This document shows, piece after piece, positions 46,142-57,780 of a stretch of DNA of 64,000 nucleotides. Location: contig AP025075.1 in assembly GCA_036186865.1 (NCBI GenBank), positions 17,074,019 through 17,138,018 of the forward strand, in the 5' to 3' direction. Position numbers and translations under genes: made by a program. The stretch's first letter is position 1; each line of letters opens with the position of its first letter. This stretch comes from Eustoma russellianum (Eukaryota > Streptophyta > Magnoliopsida > Gentianales > Gentianaceae). The notes under the pieces are model-generated. The model worked only from the letters and a program-made list of their open reading frames with translations. It was not told the origin of the DNA and ran no database searches.

Positions 46142-47275
46142 ACAACAACAACAAGTATATCCAATATATTCCAACGACAGCAAAAGCTATCATTAGAGTC
46201 TAGGGAGGGTAAGAGTCAGGTATACAATACCTCCATCCTAAGGGATAGAGAGTTTATTACCAATGAGACCCCCGGCTCTATATGTACCTGCATAGATGAC
46301 ACAATAACAGGAATATGATGTGCTAGTGTACTAGTGAAAGAATCTAGTAGACACAAATAGAAAGCTTTTGAAGTTAAGATAGTCATAACCGTGTATATGC
46401 ACAAATAATGAAAGACAAAAACAAAAAAGTGCAAAGTCAAGCTAAAGTGTCGAGAGTATCTAAGACCCTACGTATACACTAAGATGCCTCTATATCCTAT
46501 CTAAACCTCCTTAACCTTAATCCTCTGTCTCTATAAACTCCTATCATGGACCATGTTTTCAAAAAGGCGCAAATCTATTAGGTCATGCCTAATCTGCTCA
46601 TCCCAAGTCAGTTTGAGCATGCCTTTACTCCTCTTCTCCTCTATAATGAGTCTTTCAGCTGCTCTGACACACGCCGTTGTATGTCTCCTCTTGACATGCC
46701 CAAACTATCTCAGTCTCTCCTCGCTTATCTTATGTGCTATACTAGCCACCCCTAACCTTTCTCTAAATACCTCATTTGTTATCCGGTCTGGCCTGCATGC
46801 CCACATATCTACCTCAGCATCCTTATCTCTGCCACTTCCATCTTCTGCGATTGTGTTCTCTTGATGGCCCAGGAGTTTGTTCCATATAACATTACCGGCC
46901 GCACTACCACCCTATAAGATTTTTCCTTTAATTTATTTAGAAAATTCTTGTCACACAGCACCCCTGAGGCTACCCTCCACGTACACCAGCCTGTCTGAAC
47001 TCGTTGTGCTTCGTCACTATCGATGTCCCCGTCTTGCTGTACAAACAATCCTAGGTACTTGAACTTACTTACCTGTGTACCACTTGACCCTCGATGTTGA
47101 GCTGACTATTCTCACCGTTGGCTACGCCGCTGAAGTCGCACTGCAGATACTTGGTCTTAGAATGACTAATCCTTAAGCCTTTTCTCTCTAAAGCATCTCG
47201 CCACTCCTCTGGTCTTATACTCAGGATTTGTCTACTCTCTGCGACTAATACAATATTGTCTGCAAAAAGCATATA
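46142..47275 (-). mobile_element. LINE 3' fragment (RT C-terminal part), degenerate
   Basis: On the minus strand LFADNIVLVAES (47272 leftward) is the RT active-site region with FADD changed to FADN, followed by RISHSKTKYLQCDFSG. Then come YRVVVRPVMLYGTNSWAIK (near 46900) and, antisense to 46553-46864, a WFGHVKRR-like tail. These are the usual closing motifs of a common plant LINE RT family. Stops and frameshifts break it. In minus orientation it ends in a TTGTTGTTGTTGTC tail (46142-46154). The 5' end is truncated, as is typical for LINEs. Confidence 0.8.
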
Positions 47276-47510
47276 TCACGAAACTGCCTCCTGGATTGGC
47301 TTTGACAACTCGTCTAGAAAGATCTACTTTCTTACTAGAATTCCGCTAAATTAAAACTAGTATGTTAAATTAGAAATAAATCATAGTTTACCGGCATAAT
47401 GAATTGTTTATGCTATGGTAATCAAATATTACGATATTCATTGTCAATCATATGTTGCAGTATTCATTGTTTTACGAATTCGGTACATTTGTAGTTGCAA
47501 AATTCGTTTA

Positions 47511-47770
47511 CATTTCTAAAGGAGTCAATGACACACTTTTCTTTGATTTTGGAATATGATGAAATAAAGTAAAATGACTCACTAAATTGGATACGTTTCT
47601 TATATCGTGAAGTAGTAGTTGATCGACACATCTTGACGCAATTTTCATTATGAGTCATTGAGAAACAACCTCTGTGTGTTTCTAACACATAAGTATTATT
47701 GCATATATCCGACCCCTCTATACCTCGTCATAGGAGAGAGGTTCTAAGGCAATAGAGTAATGTTGTTGTT
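47511..47770 (+). mobile_element. SINE-like repeat (copy 4 of 4)
   Basis: From TTTCTAAAGGAGTCAATGAC to GTAATGTTGTTGTT. Contains GAAACAACCTCTGTGTGTTT and a box-B-like GATCGACAC. Aligns throughout with the copy at 42477. Confidence 0.7.
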
Positions 47771-48364
47771 AATTTTAAAAGCTAAAGAATTGAGGGTTAC
47801 AGTGTTGATTCGTTTCTATCATTCACATGAATTTAGATTAGATAAATATTTAAATGTATGTGTGGATCAGTCCACAAGCTTTAGGTTTCTGTGAATTAAA
47901 TATTAACTTGCATGGCATGCAATTTGGATATAATATTTTGTGCATAACTTGGCATGTATCACTTAACAAGATTTGCTCTAATTTATACTCACACCTTTTT
48001 AAAATTATTGTCACAGTTGAATTTTCATTATAGTGTAAATTATTCTATATTGAAAAGTCAATTGTAACAATATTTTTGAGACGGTGGAAGTTTGCACATG
48101 AAATATATGTGACCCGTGTGTCTATAAATATATGTTAGGCATGGTGTAGATAAGAATATGTTCTAAGACCTTATGGTACAATATTTAGTTTAAGATTATG
48201 TTAATGTATGCTACTATTTGAATAGTGATAAGAATAAATTCAACCTAGCTAATTTCTCTATGTTATTTCATGTGACAAAAAGACGAGTACACTGTAAGTA
48301 GCTATGTATTATGGGTTATATTATTCATGACAAATACATGTTCAGGTATGATGTAATACATGTC
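47771..48364. other. intergenic, no gene seen
   Basis: AT-rich sequence between the SINE-like copy and the solo LTR. No reading frame or repeat recognised. Confidence 0.6.
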
Positions 48365-49913
48365 ATGTGTGTTACATCCTGGGTTTGTTAAAAAAAGAAG
48401 AAGAAAGAAAAGAATTTAATTAAGAAATGTTTTAATTAAAAAAAGTTGTAATAATAATAAAAAAATAAATAAATAAATAGTTTAAATGTAAAAAAAAGAA
48501 GATAACGTGGGGGTTATTCAACCCCATTAATTACATTAATTTCATTTAATCCCATTAATCTCATTAATTCCATTAATTCCATTCCTTAACTGCAGCTAAA
48601 GTCTCTCCAATATCATACTGCACGTTTCATGATATAAAGAAAGTGGGAAAAACACCATGGCATTCTCTGCAGCCGAAAGAAAAAAAATACCACCATAATA
48701 TGAAAAGAAAATTGGGCTAAACTTGTTGGCTCACAACCGAGGCTAGCATTTGGGTGAAAAAGGAAAATATTGTCTTCGCATGTTGCAATTTCATTTGTAT
48801 ACGGTATAGTATATCCGAATCAATGTAAGTAACCTTGATGTATTTAGTATGATTTTTCTTTGGCAAATTATATGTATCTTCGGTTTTAAATTGGATCATA
48901 CTTTTAAATTTTATAGATGAATTTTATATATGTTTGCACTAATTGTATATATGTAAAAATATGAATTATGTATAAGTGTGTATTTAATTTTTTAGGGGAT
49001 GCCGCCACTGTCCATCAGTGGACAATGGCTAATTTTTGCTTTAGTCCAAATATGATAGATGTAGGAGAAGTACTGTTGGGGGATATAACAATTATTATAA
49101 AATAAAATGAAATAGTTTGTCAATGTTCATTTCATAATCATATTCAAAATGATTATGTTTGAATTCCTGCCAATTCTCAGAAAGCATGGTAAATTTATGG
49201 GGCAGGCGATGTGGTACATTTTGAATTGAGTTTTCTGCATATTGGATGCATGTGCGGTATGCATATGCGATGTATCATCTAATGTATATTCGATGCTATG
49301 TTTCAATTAATTTTTTTTTTGGTATGTTTTATGTTATATTTTGTGAAAATCTATACGTTATTTTGGTATTAATTTCGGATCACGCATTCGTATATGTGTT
49401 TGAATAGATGAATGCATGTACATGTGTTGATGATTGATTGTATATATGAGTTTATATATAAGTAGTTATAAAAGTTGAAATTGGTAATTTTGTTAAAAAG
49501 GGCCAAAAATACTTGAACAAAATTCATGGTGCCCGACTTATTTTAGGACCAATATTTGAAGAATGTTAATCATTGGAATATCACAGTAAGTTTGTTGTGC
49601 ATGTATAGTTATGTGTATATCTTTGTACCGTAGGATATTAAGGCCGAATCTTTATATACACATAATGTTTGCACAAAGTCTAATGGAATGAGTATTTTGA
49701 AATGAGTATTCATATGATTTTTTTAGGTATATTATTTACAGTAAGCGAATATAAATATATATGCATAAGTGAAAAGAAACCGATTATATATATACGCATA
49801 AAAATTTGAAAGGTGAACTTTGCTAAGAATAATCGTTGTTGTGGTATGTGGTATGGAAGTTGTGTGTGTGTGAATGACATTTTGAGGCCACTGGACAAAT
49901 TTGAAAGACATAC

Positions 49914-49925
<12 letters not shown>

Positions 49926-49992
<67 letters not shown>

Positions 49993-49994
49993 GA
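49926..49994. repeat. (TA)n microsatellite in the solo LTR
   Basis: About 28 TA units, preceded by CATA repeats and interrupted by CATA near 49979. It yields spurious Tyr/Ile-rich frames on both strands. Confidence 0.95.
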
Positions 49995-50087
49995 ATTTAA
50001 TACAACAAATTGAATGCAGATGAACAAGAAAAACAGAAATCTGGATAAGGAAGAATTACATCAAATAAGAAAGCTAGGTGACCGACA

Positions 50088-50260
50088 AGAGGTAAGTGGT
50101 CTATCTGTGCTCGTTATGATGTCATGCATCAGAGGTAAGTGGTCTATCTATGCTTGTTATATTGCCATGCATCAGAGGTAAGTGATCTATTTGTGATCGT
50201 TATATTGGCATGCATTAGCGGTAAGTGGTCTATCTATGCAATAATGTTTATCATGCATCA
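50088..50260 (+). repeat. four-copy tandem repeat, period about 43 bp, in the solo LTR
   Basis: Units start at 50088, 50131, 50174 and about 50216 with AGAGGTAAGTGGTCTATCT and end near CATGCATCAG. Each carries GGTAAGT, a perfect splice-donor-like word, possibly by chance. Confidence 0.88.
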
Positions 50261-50416
50261 GTGTACTGTTCGTTGTATATATGTATATGGATGTGTGAGG
50301 GTATACATGCACGTATTTATGCACGTGTATGGGCGCGAGTATATATAGGAGCATGTATACACCAGATTGTGTATGAAGCATTCATGGCACGTGCATTGCA
50401 TTGCATCCCTTCGGGG

Positions 50417-50580
50417 CGCTGACTCCACGTTACGGAGCGTGTGTTCGCTGACTCCACGTTACGGAGCGTGTATTCGCTGACTCCACGTTACGGAGCGTGT
50501 GTTCGCTGACTCTACGTTACGGAGCGTGTGTTCGCTAACTCCATGTTACGGGTTCGCTGACTCCACGTTACGGAGCGTGT
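50417..50580 (+). repeat. 29-bp tandem array in the solo LTR
   Basis: About six units of CGCTGACTCCACGTTACGG plus AGCGTGTGTT. The fifth unit is shortened. Each unit can fold CTCC...GGAG. Confidence 0.93.
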
Positions 50581-50582
50581 GA

Positions 50583-50684
50583 CCCTATGAGGCGTGTGGT
50601 CCTACGGGACGTGTGGCCCTATGAGGCGTGTGGTCCTACGGGACGTGTGGCCCGACGGGGCGTGTGGCCTGACGAGGCGTGTGG
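50583..50684 (+). repeat. 17-bp tandem array in the solo LTR
   Basis: Six units of exactly 17 bp, each ending CGTGTGG. The first ten bases vary (CCCTATGAGG, TCCTACGGGA, CCCGACGGGG, CCTGACGAGG) but keep terminal complementarity in most units. Confidence 0.93.
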
Positions 50685-51516
50685 TAGGATTACCTCGAGG
50701 TTCATGCATTGCACGATAGAGATATGAGCATCGTGCGTGACATGACCTTTTGTTGCGTGTGACACGTAGAGGAAGACATGCATCATGAAGTTGCACATTA
50801 TTATGTGGAGTGACCTACTTTTACAGTTTACTTATTCCATGACGTGTATTGTTCTCTTCTTTGTTTATGTGATTATTTGTTTGTTGTGTATGTTGCATTT
50901 GAGAAAAGCATACGTCACAGTAATGTAGATTGAATGATGGATCTTATTTGACTATTCTCGATGTGTCAGCTGTTAAAGATATTCGAATGAATGTAATTGA
51001 GTAGTAGAGACATGTATGTTGGTTGTATTGTATTTGTGTTTGCTTCTGCATGTATGATTTCTATAACAAGTATATGTAGGTTGCTTACTGAGCCCGTTGA
51101 TTTTGGCTCACACCACCACTCACCAGTTTTGCAGGCAAGAGAAGTTAGAGTATGCTTACACAGGAGTTGGTATACCGTAGAAGATCGAGACGAGAGATTT
51201 CAAGACTAAGATATTCATAAAAGACTTTCGACGGTTGGTTGAGCCAGTTATTTCGATATTCGAGGTTCATATATATATTGAGATTAGTGTTTACATACAC
51301 TTGACTATTGTATTGATTAGAAATTCTCAGACATTGTGCTAATGATGATGTTCATGTTATCGAAGGTTTTTTTAGTTTATGACTTCCGCTGATATCGATT
51401 TACGTTATTGTGATGACGTGTAGTTGATTTGTATCGACGCCTTGTATTCTCCTTAGTGAGATACGGCGGGTGAGCCATTTCGAGTACTAGGACTCGGGAC
51501 GGGTCACTACAATGTG

Positions 51517-51740
51517 CTATGTGTATATGCTCAGTATGTCATATGTTAATTACACAAATTCATTTTAGTTAATAAATGAATTAAAGAACAAAGATTTTAA
51601 AGATCAAAAATAAGTTTTACGGTTACATATATTAGATAGAGAACGCATTCATAGTTCGTAATGGACAATAGTACCATATCTGGTCTCCGAGTTCTGGGGA
51701 ATCTGGTCCTCGGACTATGGTGGTAGCCTTGCTTCCGGAG
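51517..51740. other. spacer between solo LTR and Copia-3
   Basis: 224 bp of unique sequence. Nothing recognised. Confidence 0.6.
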
Positions 51741-51745
51741 GTATG

Positions 51746-52536
51746 TGTTGGAAAAAGTACGTTAAAGTACCTTTTCGTGTGCTCCAAACTTATATAGAAC
51801 GCGTATGAGGTCGTTCGGGAGATTGATATGAAGCGTATAAAGCTGGAAAAGCCTCTGTTGGACATCAATCTCTCACTTCGATCGATCGATGTACGTCGAT
51901 CGATCGACGTTAGAGATCGACATGGATCTGAGGCTTGCTGAAGTTTACTGTCCGACTTCGATCGACCACATCGATCGATCGAAGTGACATCGATCGATCG
52001 ATGTGATCGATCGATGTAGGACAGAATGAAAGATGAAGTCTCTGTCCGACTTCGATCGATCGAAGTGACATCGATCGATGTGCCAACGGACAGAACTTTT
52101 CACTGTGTGTTGCAACTTTTGATCCAAGGATCATCTCCCTTCGATTATGAACGTTATTCAACGGACTAGGGAGGTTTGAAAACTGCTGAAAGAGGTTTTA
52201 AAACATTGTTTTAGTCTTCCTTAAAGCCTATATATACAAGGCATACCTATGTTGCAAAGTAAGAAAACTTTCTCTTGTGATTTCCTTAGTGCAGAAAATC
52301 TTCAACAGTCTTTCTTCCTCTTTTTCTCTACTTTTAGACACTTCAACTTGCAAGTTCATTCTCTTTCTCCTAGAGCAAAGGAACAAGGGAAGCCGTTAAA
52401 TCCTGGGAAGCATTCGCTTATAGTTCACCTTGCTCACCGGTGTAGGCGAAATTGCTTTTAAGGACAGTGATTCACATCACGTCTCGGCGATTATTTTGTG
52501 TGGTTTGTTTGTCATCTCTCTCAGATTTTTCTAACA
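51746..52536 (+). repeat. 5' LTR of Copia-3
   Basis: 791 bp. It is very similar to the right LTR except in the block of ATCGATCGAT palindromes (51877-52081), where the copies differ in number and order of units. Confidence 0.95.
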
Positions 52537-52558
52537 ATCTTAAAAGCAATCTACTGCA

Positions 52559-53330
52559 ATGGCATCCAAACAATCTGCTGTTCCCGATATGTCAAAACTG
52601 GAGCCTTTTGATGGAAAGTTCTTTAAGAGATGTTCTGCAAAGGTTCTCTTCTTCCTTGAGATGCTGTCTGTCTCCTATGTGTTGACCAAGGAGAGACCTA
52701 CTAGTGATGGAGAAGCTCTCAAGTATGATGCAGACAATATCACGTGTAGATGACATATTCTTCACTTCCTTTCAAATTCGCTGTTTCATATTTATGTCAA
52801 ATTTCAGTCAGCGAAAGAGATTTGGAAAGCTCTTCAGAACAAGTATGGTTTTGAAGATGCAGGAAAAAGAAAATATGTGGTTAGCGAATTTCTCAAATTT
52901 CAGATGGTTGACCACATATCTATCAACGATCAGATTCATCAGTTTCAACAACTGGTGGATAATATTGAACAGGAAGGTATCAAGATTGATGAAACCTTCC
53001 AAGCTGCTGCTTTAATCGAAAAGCTTCCCTTCTCTTGGAACAAATACAAGAAGAGGGGCAAGCATGACGACACCAAACTCTCTATGGATAGTGTAATCAA
53101 GCATATCCGTATAGAGGAAAACAGCAGGCTTGAAGATGCAAGCGGAGATGAAGGACAAGTCAAAGCCAACATCATCGAACACGTTGCGAAGAGACCAAAG
53201 TTTCAATCCAACAAGCCTAAAGGTAAAGTGAAGTCGTAGGGACAATTCAAAGCAAAGCCAAAGGGCGCATGTTGGGTTTGTGGAAAGCAAGGTCACAAGG
53301 CGTTCTTCTGCAACAAGCAAAAAAGACAGT
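52559..53330 (+). pseudogene. gag of Copia-3 (broken)
   Basis: Starts MASKQSAVPDMSKLEPFDG only 23 bases after the LTR. A stop at 52751-52753 and a frameshift interrupt it. The capsid part continues at 52877-53239 (KYVVSEFLKFQMVD), followed by a stop and then a CCHC zinc knuckle CWVCGKQGHKAFFC near 53271-53312. UBN2-type Copia gag. Confidence 0.85.
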
Positions 53331-56300
53331 CGAGCGGACAAGCAAACCTTGTTGAAGGACGTTCAGACACTCAGAATGAAATAATCGCTGCAGTCGTCGT
53401 CGATGAGGTAAACTTTGTCGGAGGTGCAACAGAATGGGTGGTGGACACTAGAGCCACCAGACATATTGCAACCAGAAGAGATCTATTTCTTGACTATCAA
53501 GAGATAGACAGTGGAGACCAAGTCTTTCTAGGGGATGCACGAGCGACCCGAGTTATCGGAAAGGGAAAGTGCTCCTCAACTTGACTTCGGGTAAAAGGCT
53601 GGAGTTGAGTAATGTGCTACATGTTCCTACCATTCGGAGGAACCTGATTTCTGGAGCACTTCTGAACAAGGCTAATATTAAGCTTGTTTTTGATTCCGAT
53701 AAACTTGTGTTATCTAGGAGTGGGGAATTCATTGGGAAAGGCTTTTGTTCGGGAGGTTTATTTGTTCTCGATGCTGTATGTTTGAGTAATAAGAATGTAT
53801 CTAGTTCAATGTATATTGTTGACTCTTTTGATTTATGGCATGCTAGACTAGGTCATGTTAACGCTGACGCAATTAGAAGGTTGAAGAATACCAATCTAAT
53901 TGAAATAAGTAACGAGAACAGTCTAACGAAGTGTCATTACTGTATTGAAGGGAAGCATCATAAGAAGCCATTCAAGTCAGTAAATAGAGCAACGGAAAAG
54001 TTGGAATTGATTCATAGTGATTTAGGAGATTTTAATAACATGATGAGTAAAGGTGGTAAACGATACTACATTACCTTCATAGATAATTTTTCCAGGTTTA
54101 CTAAGGTTTACTTGCTTAGTAACAAGGATGAAGCGGAAAGTATGTTTGTCAAATATAAAAATGAAGTTGAGAACCAACTAGACAAGAGAATCAAAAAGGT
54201 AAGGTTGGATAGAGGAGGTGAGTATAGTACCTTATCTTTACAAAAAGTTTTGCGAAGATAATGGTATTATACATGAGTTTACACCTCCGTATACTCCTCA
54301 ATCCAATGGCATTGCTGAAAGAAAGAATAGGACACTTAAGGATATCTTGAATACGATGCTCTTAAGTTCTGGATTGCCTAGTAACATGTGGGGTGAGGCT
54401 ATTCTTTCAGCATGCCATATTCTTAATAGAATTCCTCATAAGAAAACCAGTTTGACTCCATATGAACTCTGGAAAGGTTATGCACCCAACTTGAATTATT
54501 TGAAAGTGTGGGAGTGCTTGGCCAAAGTTGGAATTCCTGAGTTCAAAAGGAATAAAATTGGTTCTAAAACTAGAGATTGTGTTTTTGTAGGATATGTCTT
54601 GAATAGTGCTGCATATAGGTTTATGACCTTAGATAATGGTGTGATTATGGAATCTAAGGATGCATAATTTTTTGAGCATGAGTTTCCAATGAAGAAAGAC
54701 AAGGAAACTAGCACTAGTTATGATCTTGGTGAGTCTAGCAGTAGAGCTAGGGATGAAATTGCTTCTACACCTAGAAGAAGCAAAAGGCAAAGGGTTGAAA
54801 AGTCATTTGGAGATGACTTTATTAATGCCTTTATTTTGAAAGAAGATCTTAAAACTTATAAAGAGGCTATGAGTTCCGTAGACGTTAAGTTTTGGAAAGA
54901 AGCCATTAATAGTGAACTTGAGTCAATTCTTAGTAACAACACTTGGGAACTAGTAGAGTTTCCAAGAGGTTATAAGCCTATTAGTTGTAAATGGGTGTTT
55001 AGAAAGAAACTAAAGGCTGATGGGTCTATAGACAAATTCAAAGCAAGGCTAGTAGCCAAAGGATTTACCCAACAAGAGGGTATAGATTACTTTGATACAT
55101 ATTCACCGGTAGCAAGAATAACGTCTATTAGAGTGTTAGTGGCTTTAGCTTCCATTAACAAGCTAGTGATACACCAAATGGATGTTAAAACGGCCTTTTT
55201 GAATGGTGATCTAGATGAAGAGATATATATGCATCAATTGGAAGGTATGATTGTTCAAGGTCAAGAACATAAGGTGTGTAGACTTAAGAAGTCTTTGTAT
55301 GGCCTTAAACAAGCCCCTAAACAGTGGCATGAAAAGTTTGATAATGCTATGATTTCTAACAGTTATATTGTGAATGAAAGTGATCGTTGTATTCATAGCA
55401 AAGTTGAAAGTTCTGGTTGTGTCATTGTATGCTTATATGTTGATGATATGTTGATTTTTGGGAATAACATGGATGTTGTGAATAGTACTAAATCATTCTT
55501 ATCCTCCGTCTTTGATATGAAAGATATGGGTAAGGCTGATTTAATACTTGGTTTAAAGTTAGTCGAGAATTGTGGGGGTTTTGCTTTATCTCAATCTCAT
55601 TATGTTGAGAAAATGTTGAAACGGTTTAATTTCTTTGATGTCAAGCCCGTAAGTACACCGTATGATCCAGCAGTACACTTAAAGAAGAATAGAAGTGATA
55701 GTGTTTCACAAGTTGATTATGCTAGAATCATTGGAAGTGTTATGTATTTAATGAATTGCACAAGACCTGATATAGCTTATGCAATGAATATGCTAGCAAG
55801 ATATGCTCATAATCCAAGTAGTGAATATTGGATGGCTTTAGAAAGGTTAATGAGATATATCAAAGGAACAATGGATCTTTGTCTTGTGTTTAATGGTTTT
55901 CCGGCAGTTTTAGAAGGTTTCTGTGATGCTAATTGGGTGTCAGATAATGATGAGATTAATTCGACAAATGGCTATGTAGGTGGTGGAGCCATATCTTGAA
56001 AATCTTCTAAACAAACGTGTATAGCAAAATCAACTATGGAATCAGAATTTATAGCTTTAGAACTTGCTGCAACTGAAGCTGAATGGTTAAGGAATTTGTT
56101 GCTTGATATTCCTTTGTGGCATAACCCAATGCCTTCTGTTTCGATACGTTGTGATTCTCAGGTGGAGACCGCTCGAGCGAAGAATAAGATCTATAATGGG
56201 AAGAGCCGGCATATCAGATTGAGACACAATATTGTGCGAGATTTAATTAGTTCAGGGGTGATTAACTTGGAGTATGTAAGAACCGAGTTAAATCTGGCAG

Positions 56301-56377
56301 ACCCCTTAACTAAAGGACTAAATAAGAAGTTAGTCCAACAAGCATCAAGGGGAATAGGATTGGTTCCATTGTTGTGA
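53331..56377 (+). pseudogene. pol of Copia-3 (PR-INT-RT-RH, several breaks)
   Basis: Protease region near 53440 reads VVDTRATRHI, where the family has D-S/T-G, so the conserved glycine is lost. The integrase zinc-binding part (LWHARLGHVN) is near 53840. The integrase core with HSDLGDF and LDRGGEY runs to 54261, where a frameshift falls, and continues at 54218-54667 (TPQSNGIAERKN) to a stop. RT is at 54689-55999 with CKWVFRKKLKADGS and YVDD (near 55440). The RNase H is split by a stop at 55997-55999 and ends at 56377. The order INT-RT is that of Copia. Confidence 0.88.
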
Positions 56378-56959
56378 ACTTTGTATGATGGCAACCTAAC
56401 CCGCTATTAGTAGAGATCCTACGAACGGGGTTCAATGTGGTAAAAACAAGTCGTATAAAAGTTCTACAAGTACTATCATTTTGTCCCTTCCTATGGTGCT
56501 GTTGAAGATAGTACTTACTGCAAATTGAGGAGGGTGAGATTTTTAGAATCTCTTAATGAAGTTCATAGCCATGTTGTATGGTGGTGTGCGCAGTACACAC
56601 TTGATGAACATCACCTATATAAGAGTGGAGGTGGTGCCGCTTCCTATGAGAGTTGGAACAACTCACTAGAGCTCTTATGAAAACCTGGGACTGGGTGCAT
56701 GGCCGATATCGCACCACACCGCGAACTTGCCTGAAGTTAGACAATGACATGTCAGTTGTAAGTTTATATAAACAGCAGCGAGGTAAGATTCAAGACGTTT
56801 GTCATCTTATGTCCGTTTACATGCTTCTTCTTGCACTAAGTGGCAATTCAAGACGAAAGTCATTATCCATTATGTGTCATTGTCTTCGTTAAAAAGTAGA
56901 GAGGTTAGTTGATTGACGTTCAAGAGTGTTTGTATATACGTTTGGATCATGTGGGGGAT

Positions 56960-57780
56960 TGTTGGAAAAAGTACGTTAAAGTACCTTTTCGTGTGCTCCA
57001 AACTTATATAGAACGCATATGAGGTCATTCGGGAGATTGATATGAAGCTTATAAAGCTGGAAAAGCCTCTGTTGGACATCAACCTCTCACTTCGATCGAT
57101 CGATGTACGTCGATCGATCGACGTTAGAGATCGACATGGATCTGAGGCTTGCTGAAGTTTACTGTCCGACTTCGATCGACCACATCGATCGATCGAAGTG
57201 ACATCGATCGATCGAAGTGACATCGATCGATCGATGTGATCGATCGATGTAGGACAGAATGAAAGATGAAGTCTCTGTCCGACTTCGATCGACCACATCG
57301 ATCGATCGATGTGATCGATCGATGTGCCAACGGACAGAACTTTTCACTGTGTGTTGCAACTTTTGATCCAAGGATCATCTCCCTTCGATTATGAACGTTA
57401 TTCAACAGACTAGGGAGGTTTGAAAACTGCTGAAAGAGGTTTTAAAACATTGTTTTAGTCTTCCTTAAAGCCTATATATACAAGGCATACCTATGTTGCA
57501 AAGTAAGAAAACTTTCTCTTGTGATTTCCTTAGTGCAGAAAATCTTCAGCAGTCTTTCTTCCTCTTTTCCTCTACTTTTAGACACTTCAACTTGCAAGTT
57601 CATTCTCTTTCTCCTAGAGCAAAGGAACAAGGGAAGCCGTTAAATCCTGGAAAGTATTCGCTTATAGTTCACCTTGCTCACCGGTGTAGGCGAAATTGCT
57701 TTTAAGGACAATGATTCACATCACGTCTCGGCGATTATTTTGTGTGGTTTGTTTGTCATCTCTCTCAGATTTTTCTAACA
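56960..57780 (+). repeat. 3' LTR of Copia-3
   Basis: 821 bp. It has extra palindrome units (57091-57325) relative to the left LTR, which explains most of the 30-bp length difference. Confidence 0.95.

Larger units (their letters stand above)
48370..51511 (+). mobile_element. solo LTR of a Tekay-type element (3,142 bp)
   Basis: Begins TGTTACATCC and ends GGGTCACTACA, flanked on both sides by ATGTG (48365-48369 and 51512-51516). Its 3' part shares CTTAGTGAGATACGGCGGGTG (near 51453-51473) and an acceptor-like TTTTGCAGG (near 51127) with the other Tekay LTRs. No primer site, gag or pol adjoins it, so the element was reduced to one LTR by recombination between its two ends. It holds several internal tandem arrays. 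It is unusually long for an LTR. Confidence 0.85.
51746..57780 (+). mobile_element. Copia-3: full-length broken Ty1/copia element
   Basis: LTRs at 51746-52536 (791 bp) and 56960-57780 (821 bp) start TGTTGGAAAAAGTACG and end TTTTCTAACA. GTATG flanks both sides (51741-51745 and 57781-57785). A purine tract GTGGGGGAT precedes the right LTR. The gag and pol genes carry several stops and frameshifts and the protease motif is altered, so it is dead. No initiator-Met primer site follows the left LTR. Confidence 0.95.

Noticed and set aside
49710..50027. Tyr/Ile-rich open frames
   Set aside because: They come from the (TA)n microsatellite.
50417..50580. Regular 29-bp repeats resembling a CRISPR array
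   Set aside because: Head-to-tail repeats with no spacers inside a solo LTR.
56870..57405. Minus-strand frames with IDRSMSLRSID repeats
   Set aside because: Translation of the ATCGATCGAT palindromes of the Copia-3 LTR; the same artefact occurs at 51910-52161.
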